Shown: positions 8,842-18,256, counted from the first letter of the stretch. The stretch: DNA of 64,000 nucleotides from Ferruginibacter sp. (GCA_016786725.1 JAEUVU010000012.1:1-64000); one strand, 5' to 3'. Translations and numbers: made by a program. The notes: generated from the sequence alone by a model not told the origin.

Positions 8842-11586
8842 AAAATACAACTGGTTAAACAAAAGTTTAAACGTACCATGCGCCTGCGCCCTGAAAGTTA
8901 TTTCCGGCGTAAAGGCATACAGTTTTCCTTTGCCAACGTTTGCTTCAAAAGCGGTGATGCCATTCTTTAAATAAGTTTCGCCCCAGCTCCAGCCGCTGCG
9001 TAAAATTTTATTATCATTTGCAAACCAGGCGAGGGGTTTAATAATGCCGCTGCTTACAGCAGTCGGGCTTAATTTAAAAACCGGGCTGTTATCAAAATAA
9101 ATATCTGTTAGTTTATTTAAGCCCGACGTTGCTGTTTGATCATTATCAACCATCATTTGTAAAATGCTGCCGGGGGTATAATATTTATCACGGCCCAGGC
9201 TTTTTTCCTCGCCGTTTACAACTTCAACCATTGCATCTGTAACCGGTAATTTAAGATGATAAGCCAGCTGTGTGCTGCTGCCAATGGTAACAATATTGCC
9301 GCCCTGTTCTAAAAATATTTTTAACTGCGGAATTGATTTGGAAGCTGTGATACGTCCAACCGTGTTCCTGTATTCTGCAGGGATGCTATCCGGGTTTGGG
9401 TTGTTGAAACCGCTGCCTCCCCTTTCAGTGCTGTTTAATGCAGGGATGGCTCCCCCAACAAAAACGATCACATCGTATTTTGACCGGAGGTTGCCGGTAT
9501 CAATATCTTTTGGATAGATAACATCAAAAGCATAATCAAATTTTTCCAATATCAAACGCACCCAGCCTGAAGGCATCGAGCCGCCGTATGTGTCCCACAA
9601 AGCAATTCTTGCTTTTTTAATTTTGGTAAGAGCAGCTGGTTTTTGGTTTACTGAAATGAACTGCACTGCATTTTCAGCAGCCATCTTATCAATAATATTT
9701 TTTGCTTTTGCACTGGATGGGATGAAAAAAGATCCATTACTATATGCAGGGTCAGCGGCTGTATTGCTGATCCGGTATACTTCGGTTCCGCCATTGATAA
9801 GTTTATTTACAGCTTTATAAGATTGATTGGCCCTGGCATCAAGCACATAACCTGCAGATGAATTTTTTACAGCATCACCGTTAAGTTTTATTATTTGCCC
9901 ATGTGGATTTTTTTCAAATGGGCCTTCAAAACCATCCATGATGCGGTCGAACCGAACACCCATCTGGTAAGCCAATGTCCAGCCGGCAGCATCATAAGGC
10001 GGTACAGGCGGGCCGCCGGGATACTGAAAATCGTTAGGGTGATCCTGCGGCTCAAACATATCAAGCACATGCGGCCTGAAAGCCTGGTTTGTTTTTACGA
10101 TAAAGGAACCGGAAGGATATTTTTTTCCGTTCACAGTAAAATCAGCTGTTGCTTTTTGTACAACGATGCCTGTTTTTATCAGGGCATTTAAAAATTCTAT
10201 TGCCGTTCCAAAGTCGGGCTGATCGGATCGAATAATGTAACCACGTGGGTCTTTATAAGCCGGGTTTTTCATCACACTATCATAATATTTTACCGGAGCT
10301 GTTCCTGTGTTGCCACGTGTTGTTTCTGCAGCAGGCCTTCTTTTTAAAGAATCCTGGTACAGTTTATCCATGGCTGCAATTTTTTCGGGAGATAATGACC
10401 AGGTATCGGTACTGCCTTTTTCAATGGCGTTTCTTCCCATGCGGTAAATATTCATCAGCAGTTCATCCCGGTTACGGCTGGCATAATTTAAAACAGCGTA
10501 GTTTAAAGAAACTGAATAATCAATGCTTTGCCTGTATTGCCAACGCTGCGGCACTACCGGGTTTGGCGTGGCTGCATTCGGTATCAGCCTGTTTGTTACC
10601 AATGGAATATTTGATGGGTTCGGGCTCCCTACAATTTCGGTAAGCAGGCCAATCATGTTGTGAAAATAAGTGGTGGTACGCAACCCGCCATTATACCAGG
10701 TGCTAAAAACAGAGCCTGCCTTGCTGGTGTATCCTGGTTTGCCTTCAGCATTCAAACGGTTTTGCATGGCCGCTCCAATTGCATCCAGCCCGGTAATAAT
10801 TAAAGGATCAAAAACATAATTGAAAGGATCCCGGTATGGTGCACCGGCAACAACAGAACCTGCAGGGCCAGCCTGGTGATGATTGTACATGATCTGCGGT
10901 ATCCATTCTATAAATAACTGCCTGCCTATATTTTGAGATTCTTTCAGGTTAAGCATATAAAAATCGCGGTTGTTATCGTGTCCTGCATATTTTTCGTAAA
11001 GCCGCGGTATGTAAGACAGGCTTCTTTTCTCGGGCTTTGGTTCACGCATGTACCAGTTGCTAACCAGTTCCTGTCCATCGGGGTTTGCATGTGTCATTAA
11101 GATGATCACATCGTTTAAAATACGCATGGTTTCATCATCTGTTCTGCTAAGCAATTGGTATGCAGTTTCTATAAGCTGGTGAATACCTACGGTTTCATTG
11201 GCATGTAAGCCACCATCAATCCAAACAACTGCTTTACCGGCTTTTGCAAAGGCAGTTGCCTGTTCTATCGTAATATCTGCATTGCCCATTTTTTGCGATA
11301 TCTGTTTGTATTCTTCCAGTCTTTTTTGATTTTCAGGAGATGTTACAATAAGCATAAATTGATCCCTGCCTTCTTCTGTTTTACCAATAACAGTATATTT
11401 TGCCCGGGCAGATGCCTGCGCCAGTTTTTTAATATAGGCTTCGGTTTGTGTAAAGTTTGCCAGTTGATAATTATCGCCAATGTTGAATCCGAAATGCTCT
11501 TTGGGTGTCGGAACATTTTGTGCGAAAGTTTTACTAAAGCAAATACAGAAAATAACCAGCGAAGCAATCAGTTTTTTTAATAACAT
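8839..11586 (-). CDS. secreted M14-family zinc carboxypeptidase-like protein
   Basis: The 915-residue product has a signal peptide (residues 1-23). The M14 peptidase domain shows the zinc motif G-G-L-H-A-N-E with His128 and Glu131, and a later Y-N-H-H-Q with His236/His237 as the probable third ligand. H-A-N-P-D-G in between is also typical. The C-terminal third (from about residue 655, A-L-W-D-T-Y-G-G and V-I-V-F-V-G-G) resembles the glutamine-amidotransferase-like domain often attached to these large Bacteroidota members. It would cleave peptides in the periplasm or outside the cell. Specificity cannot be read. The stop codon lies inside an inverted repeat. Confidence 0.88.
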   Translation of the reverse strand: MLLKKLIASLVIFCICFSKTFAQNVPTPKEHFGFNIGDNYQLANFTQTEAYIKKLAQASARAKYTVIGKTEEGRDQFMLIVTSPENQKRLEEYKQISQKMGNADITIEQATAFAKAGKAVVWIDGGLHANETVGIHQLIETAYQLLSRTDDETMRILNDVIILMTHANPDGQELVSNWYMREPKPEKRSLSYIPRLYEKYAGHDNNRDFYMLNLKESQNIGRQLFIEWIPQIMYNHHQAGPAGSVVAGAPYRDPFNYVFDPLIITGLDAIGAAMQNRLNAEGKPGYTSKAGSVFSTWYNGGLRTTTYFHNMIGLLTEIVGSPNPSNIPLVTNRLIPNAATPNPVVPQRWQYRQSIDYSVSLNYAVLNYASRNRDELLMNIYRMGRNAIEKGSTDTWSLSPEKIAAMDKLYQDSLKRRPAAETTRGNTGTAPVKYYDSVMKNPAYKDPRGYIIRSDQPDFGTAIEFLNALIKTGIVVQKATADFTVNGKKYPSGSFIVKTNQAFRPHVLDMFEPQDHPNDFQYPGGPPVPPYDAAGWTLAYQMGVRFDRIMDGFEGPFEKNPHGQIIKLNGDAVKNSSAGYVLDARANQSYKAVNKLINGGTEVYRISNTAADPAYSNGSFFIPSSAKAKNIIDKMAAENAVQFISVNQKPAALTKIKKARIALWDTYGGSMPSGWVRLILEKFDYAFDVIYPKDIDTGNLRSKYDVIVFVGGAIPALNSTERGGSGFNNPNPDSIPAEYRNTVGRITASKSIPQLKIFLEQGGNIVTIGSSTQLAYHLKLPVTDAMVEVVNGEEKSLGRDKYYTPGSILQMMVDNDQTATSGLNKLTDIYFDNSPVFKLSPTAVSSGIIKPLAWFANDNKILRSGWSWGETYLKNGITAFEANVGKGKLYAFTPEITFRAQAHGTFKLLFNQLYF

Positions 11587-11689
11587 AGTGTTGGTTTTGA
11601 ACCACCTAATATAAACATTTATTCCTGTAATTTACCTGCGATATAATTTGTATAAAAGGTATTTTTGAGGCCGGAATAAAACTGATTGT

Positions 11690-12715
11690 ATGACCGATAA
11701 TGATATACTTCAATTAAGCCTGTTTACGGTTTCGGGATTGCTGACAGGCTTGATCCTGTACAAAATAGTAATGCCCTTTATTGCAAAGCTGGCGGCCAAA
11801 ACATCTATTAAATCCGATGATCTAATCATACAAACGCTTCGCAAATGGGTAATACCCTGGTTTTTTGCACTGGGTTTATTTTTGGGTTTAAAGCGTTTAG
11901 AACTTGATGGCGACTGGTATTACTGGCTTAAAAACGGCCTGCTGATATTTTATATTTTTTCTGCCACCATGATACTGGCAAAAGTAGTATCGGGCATGAT
12001 AAAAATAAAAGCCACCGGAACAGATACCATTGTTCATTCCTCATCCATTATCAGCAATATTGTAATTGTAATTATTTACTGCATCGGATTGCTGATCATA
12101 CTGCAAACGCAGGGCATTTCAATTACACCGGTACTTACAGCATTGGGAGTGGGTGGTTTAGCTGTTGCGCTGGCATTGCAGCCAACGCTCTCTAATTTAT
12201 TTGCAGGGTTACAGATCATTTCCTCGGGCAATTTCAACCGGGGAGACTTTATAAAATTATCTACCGGTGAAGATGGTTTTATTGAAGATATCACCTGGCG
12301 CAGCACCACCATCAGGGCAGCGGCAGATCATATCATTATTATACCCAACTCCAAACTGGCAGATATGACGGTAAGCAATTATTACCTGCCGCAGCATGAA
12401 ATAACTTTTGCTGTTGAAGTGGGTGTGAGTTACGACAGCGATCTTACTTATGTTGAGAAAATTACGAAAGAAGTTATTAAAGAAACGCTACAGCAATCTG
12501 AAGATGGCGTAAAAGAATTTGAGCCGGAGATAAGCTTTATTGCATTTGCAGAAAGCAGCATCAGGGTAAAAGCATTTTTACGGGTTAACAATTATTCTGC
12601 CCAGTTTGGCGTAAGAAGTATATTCCTCAAAAAACTGCATGAGCGGTATAAAAAGGAAGGAATCAGCATCCCTTATCCAACAAGGTCTGTTATGCTTAAT
12701 CAGAAAGAAGCATAG
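11690..12715 (+). CDS. MscS-family small-conductance mechanosensitive channel
   Basis: The 341-residue protein has N-terminal hydrophobic helices and then the typical pore helix region of MscS (T-A-L-G-V-G-G-L-A-V-A-L-A-L-Q), followed by the beta domain with G-D-F-I-K-L and I-P-N-S-K-L. The C-terminal part is the alpha/beta vestibule domain. It should open in the inner membrane under osmotic down-shock. The gene is monocistronic and ends 7 bases from the convergent DUF6370 gene. The ATG at 11690 gives a usual length. Confidence 0.92.
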   Translation: MTDNDILQLSLFTVSGLLTGLILYKIVMPFIAKLAAKTSIKSDDLIIQTLRKWVIPWFFALGLFLGLKRLELDGDWYYWLKNGLLIFYIFSATMILAKVVSGMIKIKATGTDTIVHSSSIISNIVIVIIYCIGLLIILQTQGISITPVLTALGVGGLAVALALQPTLSNLFAGLQIISSGNFNRGDFIKLSTGEDGFIEDITWRSTTIRAAADHIIIIPNSKLADMTVSNYYLPQHEITFAVEVGVSYDSDLTYVEKITKEVIKETLQQSEDGVKEFEPEISFIAFAESSIRVKAFLRVNNYSAQFGVRSIFLKKLHERYKKEGISIPYPTRSVMLNQKEA

Positions 12716-12722
12716 TTTTTGC

Positions 12723-13076
12723 TTAATCCCCTTTTTTAACTTCGGGCAATAATCTGATGTAGGATATTTTAAAGCGTTTATCAACCAGTTCGCCCTGTAC
12801 TTCGGCTTTGCGAATGGCATTGCAGAGGCCATCATGCGCATGGGCATCTCCAAAACTGTCTATATGTGTGCCATCAGCATAATATGCTTTGCCATCAATA
12901 CGCACAGCCATATCACAGGTTTTGCCCGTTAATCCCAGTTTGCATTTACCACACGAAACCTCTGCCACCTGTAAGGGTTTGTCTGCATCAGGAGCGCTTT
13001 TGTTATCAGCAGGCGTTTGAGCAAAAACAACCGAACTAAAAAATGTAAAGCATAAAAGGGTAATGACTGATCTCAT
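12723..13076 (-). CDS. small secreted DUF6370-type cysteine protein
   Basis: The 117-residue protein has a signal peptide (1-20). The mature part carries V-S-C-G-K-C-K-L-G, then C-D-M-A-V-R-I-D-G-K-A-Y-Y and H-A-H-D-G-L-C-N, a pattern I associate with the DUF6370 family. Four cysteines and several histidines suggest disulfides or metal binding, but the function is not known. It is read leftward, convergent with the MscS gene. Confidence 0.75.
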   Translation of the reverse strand: MRSVITLLCFTFFSSVVFAQTPADNKSAPDADKPLQVAEVSCGKCKLGLTGKTCDMAVRIDGKAYYADGTHIDSFGDAHAHDGLCNAIRKAEVQGELVDKRFKISYIRLLPEVKKGD

Positions 13077-13179
13077 AATACTAATAATTTAAGAAACAAA
13101 AATACCGATAGAACAGACGTAAACCACAATTTAATTTTTGCTTATTCCTTTTTTGATAACTTAGCCTTAAATATGTTGT

Positions 13180-13701
13180 ATGAGGAAAATACTTGCCGGT
13201 TTGCTGTTGTTTTTTCCTGTTGCTTCTTTTGCGCAGGCATGGAAGAGCTTTAACAAGGCTGATATTTTATTTACTGCAAAATACCCGGCTGACTGGGCTA
13301 ATAAAATAAAAGAAGGCAAGCGGGTTTTCTTTACATCACCTGCTGAAGGGGAAAGTGATGATTTTCGTCAGAATGTAAATGTGAGTGTTAGTTCCGATCC
13401 TCAATATGGCAGCAGCCTTAAAATAAAAGATGTGATACAGGAGATCATTGACCAGGTAAAGCTATCTTTTAATGAATTTAACGAAGAGTCAAGAACGCCC
13501 ATGAAATGGAATGGAATTGATGCCTATGAGATTACTTATTCAGGAATTACCAAAACTGACGGTATCTCTGCTCGTATCACCCAACGGCTCTGCTTTTATA
13601 AAACGAGGCTTTACCTGGCAACCTATACTGCTTTAAAAGCCATTGATGTTTATGCAGCCGTTGCCCTGCAGATCATCAATTCCATAAAATTTAAACCCTG
13701 A
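13180..13701 (+). CDS. secreted PsbP/DcrB-like protein
   Basis: A signal peptide (1-18, ending S-F-A) is followed by about 150 residues with the layout of the PsbP/DcrB fold: an F-T-A-K-Y-P-A-D-W start, then V-N-V-S-V-S strands, a helix, and a late strand pair ending A-L-Q-I-I-N-S-I-K. The resemblance is structural in feel rather than a firm match. It is probably a periplasmic or envelope protein of unknown role. It ends 4 bases from the convergent NTF2-like gene. Confidence 0.65.
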   Translation: MRKILAGLLLFFPVASFAQAWKSFNKADILFTAKYPADWANKIKEGKRVFFTSPAEGESDDFRQNVNVSVSSDPQYGSSLKIKDVIQEIIDQVKLSFNEFNEESRTPMKWNGIDAYEITYSGITKTDGISARITQRLCFYKTRLYLATYTALKAIDVYAAVALQIINSIKFKP

Positions 13702-13705
13702 TCTT

Positions 13706-14140
13706 TTAATTTTTTAATGGCCCTTCCCAAAGCACCTGGTCAATCATCCATTTATCGTTTTGTTTTGCAAGCAAAATATAATCAATACCCCACCAGGCAG
13801 TAACTTTTGCAGCGGCAATTGTATTCATAATATCCAGCACTTCTACTTTTTTTGGGGCGGTTGCTTTTGCAAAATTCTTTTTTTCGTAAACACGTTTGGC
13901 GTAGTCAATAGCCTGCCGCCAGGTCATATTTCCATCGGGTGCATATTGGCCCGTTTTCTTATCCTGCCAGTAACCAAATTTGTATAAAGCGGGGTTGAGG
14001 CTGTTGATGAGTTTGGTGGTATCGCCTTCATAAAACCCTTCAATATAATTCAGGCATACCCTTTCAATTTTTTCTTTTTCCTGCGCAGAGGTGGAAAGTA
14101 CCATTAAACTTACGATAGCGGTGATGATGATATTTTTCAT
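13706..14140 (-). CDS. secreted NTF2-like (lumazine-binding-like) protein
   Basis: The frame is open up to 14257, but ATG at 14140 gives a good signal peptide (M-K-N-I-I-I-T-A then cleavage at T-S-A) and 144 residues. The mature part follows the pattern of the SnoaL/NTF2-like superfamily, as in proteins annotated putative lumazine-binding: C-L-N-Y-I-E-G-F-Y-E-G-D, A-L-Y-K-F-G-Y and a final W-M-I-D-Q-V-L-W. No ligand or enzyme activity can be assigned. Confidence 0.7.
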   Translation of the reverse strand: MKNIIITAIVSLMVLSTSAQEKEKIERVCLNYIEGFYEGDTTKLINSLNPALYKFGYWQDKKTGQYAPDGNMTWRQAIDYAKRVYEKKNFAKATAPKKVEVLDIMNTIAAAKVTAWWGIDYILLAKQNDKWMIDQVLWEGPLKN

Positions 14141-14355
14141 GTTTTGAAACTTTATTTGAATCATCAAAGTACTATTTGCCTTGCTGAAAACCCCACCGCT
14201 CATACAATTACCTGTTAAAACCTGTAACAAATGTTTACAGGTGGTTAATACAATCATAATGAAATGATAAGATTAACCGGTACCGCCACCTATTATCAGC
14301 AACTTTCAGAAATAGCATTGTATTTGCATCAGTTTTAGTAATCAAATACACAATC

Positions 14356-15627
14356 ATGAAAACTTTTAAACTTGCAATTATTCTACTCGTACTTACCGGC
14401 AGTTTGGTGCCGGTTTCTCAAACAAAGGCACAGGATGTATCCGTATCTGTTAATTTCAATACTTTCCACGAAGAATTAAGCCCCTACGGAACCTGGATGA
14501 ATAACCCTGCTTATGGACAGGTATGGGTATATAATGAACCTGGTTTTAGACCTTACTATACCAATGGCAGCTGGGAATACACTAATTATGGCTGGAGCTG
14601 GCAATCTGATTACGATTGGGGCTGGGCGCCGTTTCACTACGGCCGCTGGGAGTATGATCCTTATTACGGCTGGATGTGGATACCGGGTTACGAATGGGCA
14701 TCGGCCTGGGTAAGCTGGAGCAATTATGATGACTATTATGGATGGGCGCCACTCGGCTACGGGCTCGGCATTAATATTTCCTTCGGATCAATCCCTTACG
14801 ACCGCTGGAACTTTATACCACGCCGCAATATTTGTGAACCCAATATATCCCGTTATTGTGTTCCGCACCGCAACAATTATAATTTCCGCAATGCAGTTGT
14901 GATAAACAATTATTATAACAATGGCGGCAGAGGTGTGGGCAGATATTTTTGTGGCCCCGAAAGAAGAGACGCCCAACGCTTTACCAGCAACCGGATTAAT
15001 GAAAGAAGAATGGATTATAACGATGGTTTCCGCAACAGGCGTAATTCATCTGCCAGGGATAATGACTGGAACCGTAGTGACCGCAGATATGACCAGGCTT
15101 CAAACCAGGGTACCAACAGCAATGGATGGGGAAATAACCGCCGTAGAAATGAGGTGAACAGGAGCAATGATGCCCCAGCTTCAACCGGCACACCCGGCAA
15201 TAACAACAGGTGGAACCGTTCAGAAAGAAGGCAGGCAGATGCTGCTCCTCAAAACAATGGAGGAAACGGAAATTTTCCACGCAGAAGGGAGATGAATCCT
15301 GATAACAACAGTAATACAGGAACCCCACCGGCAGTTGAAAACAGGAGGCGCTGGAGAGAAGGAAATGGTTCTGCGCAACCGCAAACGAATCAAAATAATA
15401 ATCCGGGCAGAAGCTGGAATGAAAACAGGATGAACCGCAGGAACGATCAGCAGCAACAGCCACGATATGAAAGGCCTGCACCACAACCAAGGCAACCGGC
15501 TCCGCAGATGGAACAACGCAGAATGGAACGCAGAGGAGGTGATAACGGCGGCGGAAGGAGCATACAACAGAGTTCGAATGATAATAACCAACGTGGGGGC
15601 AGGTTTGAAGGAAGAAGAAATGGTTAA
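14356..15627 (+). CDS. secreted DUF6600-type protein with disordered Arg/Asn/Gln-rich tail
   Basis: The signal peptide (1-25) is followed by a Trp/Tyr/Gly-rich domain (about 35-150) with repeated blocks such as Y-G-T-W, W-S-W-Q-S, W-G-W-A-P-F-H-Y-G-R-W and G-W-M-W-I-P-G, typical of DUF6600. The remaining 250 residues are low in complexity, rich in Asn, Arg, Gln and Pro, with repeats of N-R-R and R-N, and should be disordered and strongly basic. It may bind cell-surface or nucleic-acid material, but that is a guess. A strong terminator follows at 15668. Confidence 0.75.
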   Translation: MKTFKLAIILLVLTGSLVPVSQTKAQDVSVSVNFNTFHEELSPYGTWMNNPAYGQVWVYNEPGFRPYYTNGSWEYTNYGWSWQSDYDWGWAPFHYGRWEYDPYYGWMWIPGYEWASAWVSWSNYDDYYGWAPLGYGLGINISFGSIPYDRWNFIPRRNICEPNISRYCVPHRNNYNFRNAVVINNYYNNGGRGVGRYFCGPERRDAQRFTSNRINERRMDYNDGFRNRRNSSARDNDWNRSDRRYDQASNQGTNSNGWGNNRRRNEVNRSNDAPASTGTPGNNNRWNRSERRQADAAPQNNGGNGNFPRRREMNPDNNSNTGTPPAVENRRRWREGNGSAQPQTNQNNNPGRSWNENRMNRRNDQQQQPRYERPAPQPRQPAPQMEQRRMERRGGDNGGGRSIQQSSNDNNQRGGRFEGRRNG

Positions 15628-15667
15628 ATGATAGTCCCTATGTTGACGGTTTTTTTTGAAACCCGGG

Positions 15668-15710
15668 GCGCCACTCATTTTGTTTACAAAATGGTGGCGC
15701 TTTTTTTTAA
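15668..15710 (+). terminator. strong intrinsic terminator of the DUF6600 gene
   Basis: The arms GCGCCAC-T-CATTTTG and CAAAATG-GTGGCGC pair over 14 bases with one bulged T around a 4-base loop. Eight T follow at 15701-15708. Confidence 0.9.
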
Positions 15711-15728
15711 AAAACTGTAAATTAAAGA

Positions 15729-15822
15729 TTGTCAGGTTGAGCCTGCCTTAGTCGGCAGACAGGCTTGCCGATACAGGTGCTACTCAGTTAACATTCCGTC
15801 TTCGACAAGCTCAGACTGACAA
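15729..15822. repeat. REP-like dispersed element, copy 1
   Basis: The element begins TTGTCAGGTTGAGC and ends GCTCAGACTGACAA, which are imperfect inverted copies (12 of 14). An inner hairpin (GCCTGCC / GGCAGACAGGC) fills the middle, and TCTTCGACAAGCTC is present before the end. The same ends and core occur at 55811-55880, and a fragment at 53905-53925. Confidence 0.75.
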
Positions 15823-15890
15823 CTTTTCTAATAAATGGACTAACTATAAGAATTGCCATGAGTGGATAATTGTTTTTCTTTGCAGCAATT

Positions 15891-16721
15891 ATGGCTTTAT
15901 ATTTTACTTCATTAAACTCGGGCAGTAATGGCAATTGTTATTATGTGGGAACAGATACCGATGCAGTGCTGGTAGATGTCGGCCTTAGCTGCAGGGAAAC
16001 AGAGAAACGGATGAAGGGGCTTGGACTGAATATGAAGACCGTAAAAGCCATTTTTGTTTCTCATGAGCATGGAGATCATATCAAAGGCGTTTCTACCCTG
16101 GCCAATAAGTATAGTTTACCGGTTTATATAACAAAAAAAACAGCCGGCTATGGCCCCAGGCTTATTGGCCATCTCAGCAGATCCTTCTTACATAAAGAAA
16201 TAATAACGATCGGTGGGTTGGAAATAACACCATTTGTAAAATATCACGATGCTTCAGACCCACACAGTTTTATCATCAGCAGTAAAGGAATTACAGTGGG
16301 CGTTTTTACTGATATAGGACAGGTATGCAAAGAAGTGGTTCATCATTTTAAACAATGCCATGCTGTTTTTTTAGAAAGCAATTATGACGAAGACATGCTT
16401 GAGAACGGGAGATATCCCATTCATTTAAAGAACCGCATCCGTGGCGGTCATGGGCATCTGTCAAATAAAGAGGCGCTGGAGCTTTTTATCAATCACCGCT
16501 CCCCTAACCTATCGCATTTGCTGCTTTCGCATTTGTCAAAAGAAAATAACTCTCCTGAAATTGCAGCTGCATTATTTCAGCAGCATGCAGGTGATGTTAA
16601 GATAACCGTTGCATCACGTTATCAATCTACTGAAGTGTTTACAATCTCTGCACGTGAACATAATAAAGAAACATCCATGATAAGAAGTTTTAAACCCATG
16701 CAACTGGGTTTGTTTCAATAA
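15891..16721 (+). CDS. MBL-fold metallo-hydrolase (YycJ/WalJ-like)
   Basis: ATG at 15891 (M-A-L-Y-F-T-S-L-N-S-G-S-N-G-N) is chosen over the TTG at 15870 because the family begins with exactly such an S-G-S-x-G-N strand. The protein is 276 residues. The metal motif S-H-E-H-G-D-H supplies His and Asp ligands, and V-L-V-D-V-G-L and F-L-E-S-N-Y-D-E are further family features, with an H-L-S motif and a late L-S-H-L-S-K-E-N. It is a cytoplasmic hydrolase, perhaps a nuclease-like member. It ends 10 bases before the next gene, so the two are probably co-transcribed. Confidence 0.88.
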   Translation: MALYFTSLNSGSNGNCYYVGTDTDAVLVDVGLSCRETEKRMKGLGLNMKTVKAIFVSHEHGDHIKGVSTLANKYSLPVYITKKTAGYGPRLIGHLSRSFLHKEIITIGGLEITPFVKYHDASDPHSFIISSKGITVGVFTDIGQVCKEVVHHFKQCHAVFLESNYDEDMLENGRYPIHLKNRIRGGHGHLSNKEALELFINHRSPNLSHLLLSHLSKENNSPEIAAALFQQHAGDVKITVASRYQSTEVFTISAREHNKETSMIRSFKPMQLGLFQ

Positions 16722-16731
16722 ATCAATAACA

Positions 16732-17286
16732 ATGGTTGACAACCTGCTCAATCTTTTCAGGGAATACCAAAGCTTCGCCATTGTAATCAGCATTTTTATA
16801 AGTATCGTTATTGCTGTGCTGGGTGTTGTGCCCAGTGTTTTTATTACTGCAGCCAATATTTTATTCTTTGGTTTTTGGAATGGTATGTTCATTTCATTTG
16901 CAGGCGAAGCAATGGGGGCAGGCATTGCATTTTTATTGTACCGCAAAGGGTTGAAAAAAACGTTTGAAAACCGTCTTGACAATTATCTCAAAGTAAAAAA
17001 ACTGGTAAATGCTGAAGGCAGGGAAGCATTTTACCTGGTTCTTGCATTGAGATTGATCCCGTTTGTGCCGAGCGGCCTGGTTACCTTAGCAGCATCCATT
17101 GGCCGCATTTCCTTCTTAACTTTTATCATAGCCAGTTCTTTAGGTAAATTACCAGCCTTATTTATAGAAGCCTATGCTGTAAATGAGATAACGGATTTTG
17201 ACTGGCAGGGCAAACTGATACTTGCTATTGCTGCAATCGTTTTGTTGTATTGGGTGATTGTAAAAAGAAATAAGTTGGAAAGTTAA
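16732..17286 (+). CDS. TVP38/TMEM64 (VTT-domain) membrane protein
   Basis: The 184-residue protein has about five hydrophobic segments. The VTT/DedA-like signature is visible: F-W-N-G-M-F-I-S-F-A-G-E-A-M-G-A-G-I-A-F-L, then L-R-L-I-P-F-V-P-S-G-L-V-T-L-A-A, the re-entrant helix region. Family members are implicated in lipid scrambling or transport. It follows the MBL gene by 10 bases and overlaps the convergent 17283 gene by 4 bases. Confidence 0.85.
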   Translation: MVDNLLNLFREYQSFAIVISIFISIVIAVLGVVPSVFITAANILFFGFWNGMFISFAGEAMGAGIAFLLYRKGLKKTFENRLDNYLKVKKLVNAEGREAFYLVLALRLIPFVPSGLVTLAASIGRISFLTFIIASSLGKLPALFIEAYAVNEITDFDWQGKLILAIAAIVLLYWVIVKRNKLES

Positions 17287-17645
17287 TCAACAAATTTTCG
17301 CCCTTTAGCCATTACCAGGAACACGATGCCGGTTATAAATCCCATCAGGATAAAACCAACGATCCACAAAGCTTTCTCGCCATCCTTTACGGTTTGATTT
17401 TTTGCCACATATACAATTCCGATAATCCGGTAAGTAAGGCTTGCTAAACCAAGAACTATTCCTGAAATAATTACCTGTGGACTAAAAATTGTATTTAATA
17501 CCAGGAACGGGCCCGGCTCATCTCCTGCCAGGTCGTCTATGGTACGCACCAGGCCAAATATACCCTGCATATAAAAAACAAGAAAAACAATGAGTGCAAT
17601 AACCGAGATAATAAAAACGGTGAGGAAAGTATTATATTTATTCAT
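17283..17645 (-). CDS. small three-helix membrane protein, unknown
   Basis: The 120-residue protein has hydrophobic helices near residues 8-28, 54-76 and 93-114, and a short soluble link with D-D-L-A-G-D-E-P-G. I do not recognise a family. It reads leftward and overlaps the 3' end of the TVP38 gene by 4 bases. Its start is divergent to the secreted protein at 17695. Confidence 0.75.
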   Translation of the reverse strand: MNKYNTFLTVFIISVIALIVFLVFYMQGIFGLVRTIDDLAGDEPGPFLVLNTIFSPQVIISGIVLGLASLTYRIIGIVYVAKNQTVKDGEKALWIVGFILMGFITGIVFLVMAKGRKFVD

Positions 17646-17694
17646 GTTTTTTTTCTTAAATCTACAAATTAGTTTTAATAAATTAAATGCTGTT

Positions 17695-18168
17695 ATGAAA
17701 TTAAAGTATGTCTCTCTTTTTGTAATTGGGCTTTCAACAATTTTTATTGCACAGGCACAAACAAATAAATCTGATTCTGCACAGGTTGCAAAAACCCTTC
17801 ACGAACTTTTACATATCTGCCGCAGTGTAAATTTTGCTGATCCAAATACTACCAAACTTGGTACTTTTTACAAAGCCGCTCCTTACATCGTTTATCGTGG
17901 CGATGATAAAACCCGTGCCTGGAAAACGATGTCGGACTATACAAAAGAATATGAAAAGAAAGGGGTTGATGATATCTGTGAACGCATCAACAGAACTGCC
18001 AACCAGGACAGCGCCGGTTATAAAATCATTAATTACCGCACCGAAAAAGAATCTGAAGGAACCTGGCACGTGCTGATGGTTTCATATAAAAGGAAAGGCG
18101 TTGAAAAAACAGCAGCTTTTGCCTTTTTAAGAATCGGCAATAAATTTGGCTTAGGTGATATTGATTAA
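17695..18168 (+). CDS. small secreted protein, unknown
   Basis: The open frame begins at 17590, overlapping the neighbouring gene, but ATG at 17695 (M-K-L-K-Y-V-S) starts a signal peptide that ends A-Q-A-Q near residue 20. The product is 157 residues. The mature part has one cysteine pair (L-L-H-I-C-R and D-D-I-C-E) and no motif I recognise. It is probably periplasmic. Confidence 0.75.
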   Translation: MKLKYVSLFVIGLSTIFIAQAQTNKSDSAQVAKTLHELLHICRSVNFADPNTTKLGTFYKAAPYIVYRGDDKTRAWKTMSDYTKEYEKKGVDDICERINRTANQDSAGYKIINYRTEKESEGTWHVLMVSYKRKGVEKTAAFAFLRIGNKFGLGDID

Positions 18169-18213
18169 AATCCGGCACTAAAAACCACACATCGCTGAAA
18201 TAAACCGCTGTAA

Positions 18214-18221
18214 TATTTTTG
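18214..18221 (+). promoter_or_regulatory. probable -7 promoter element (TATTTTTG)
   Basis: The octamer fits the Bacteroidota -7 consensus TAnnTTTG and lies 35 bases before the ATG of the DUF5916 gene. I see no clear TTG -33 element at the usual distance, so the call is moderate. Confidence 0.45.
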
Positions 18222-18256
18222 AATTCTCGGGTTTTAAACAATAAGTAGCTTGCAGT

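Noticed and set aside
10245..10643. 132-residue rightward frame opposite the M14 peptidase
   Set aside because: It is antisense to a clear peptidase gene with conserved motifs.
14996..15678. two leftward frames opposite the DUF6600 tail, Cys- and Phe-rich
   Set aside because: They are produced by the Arg/Asn/Gln-rich codons of the sense tail and have no start or motif.
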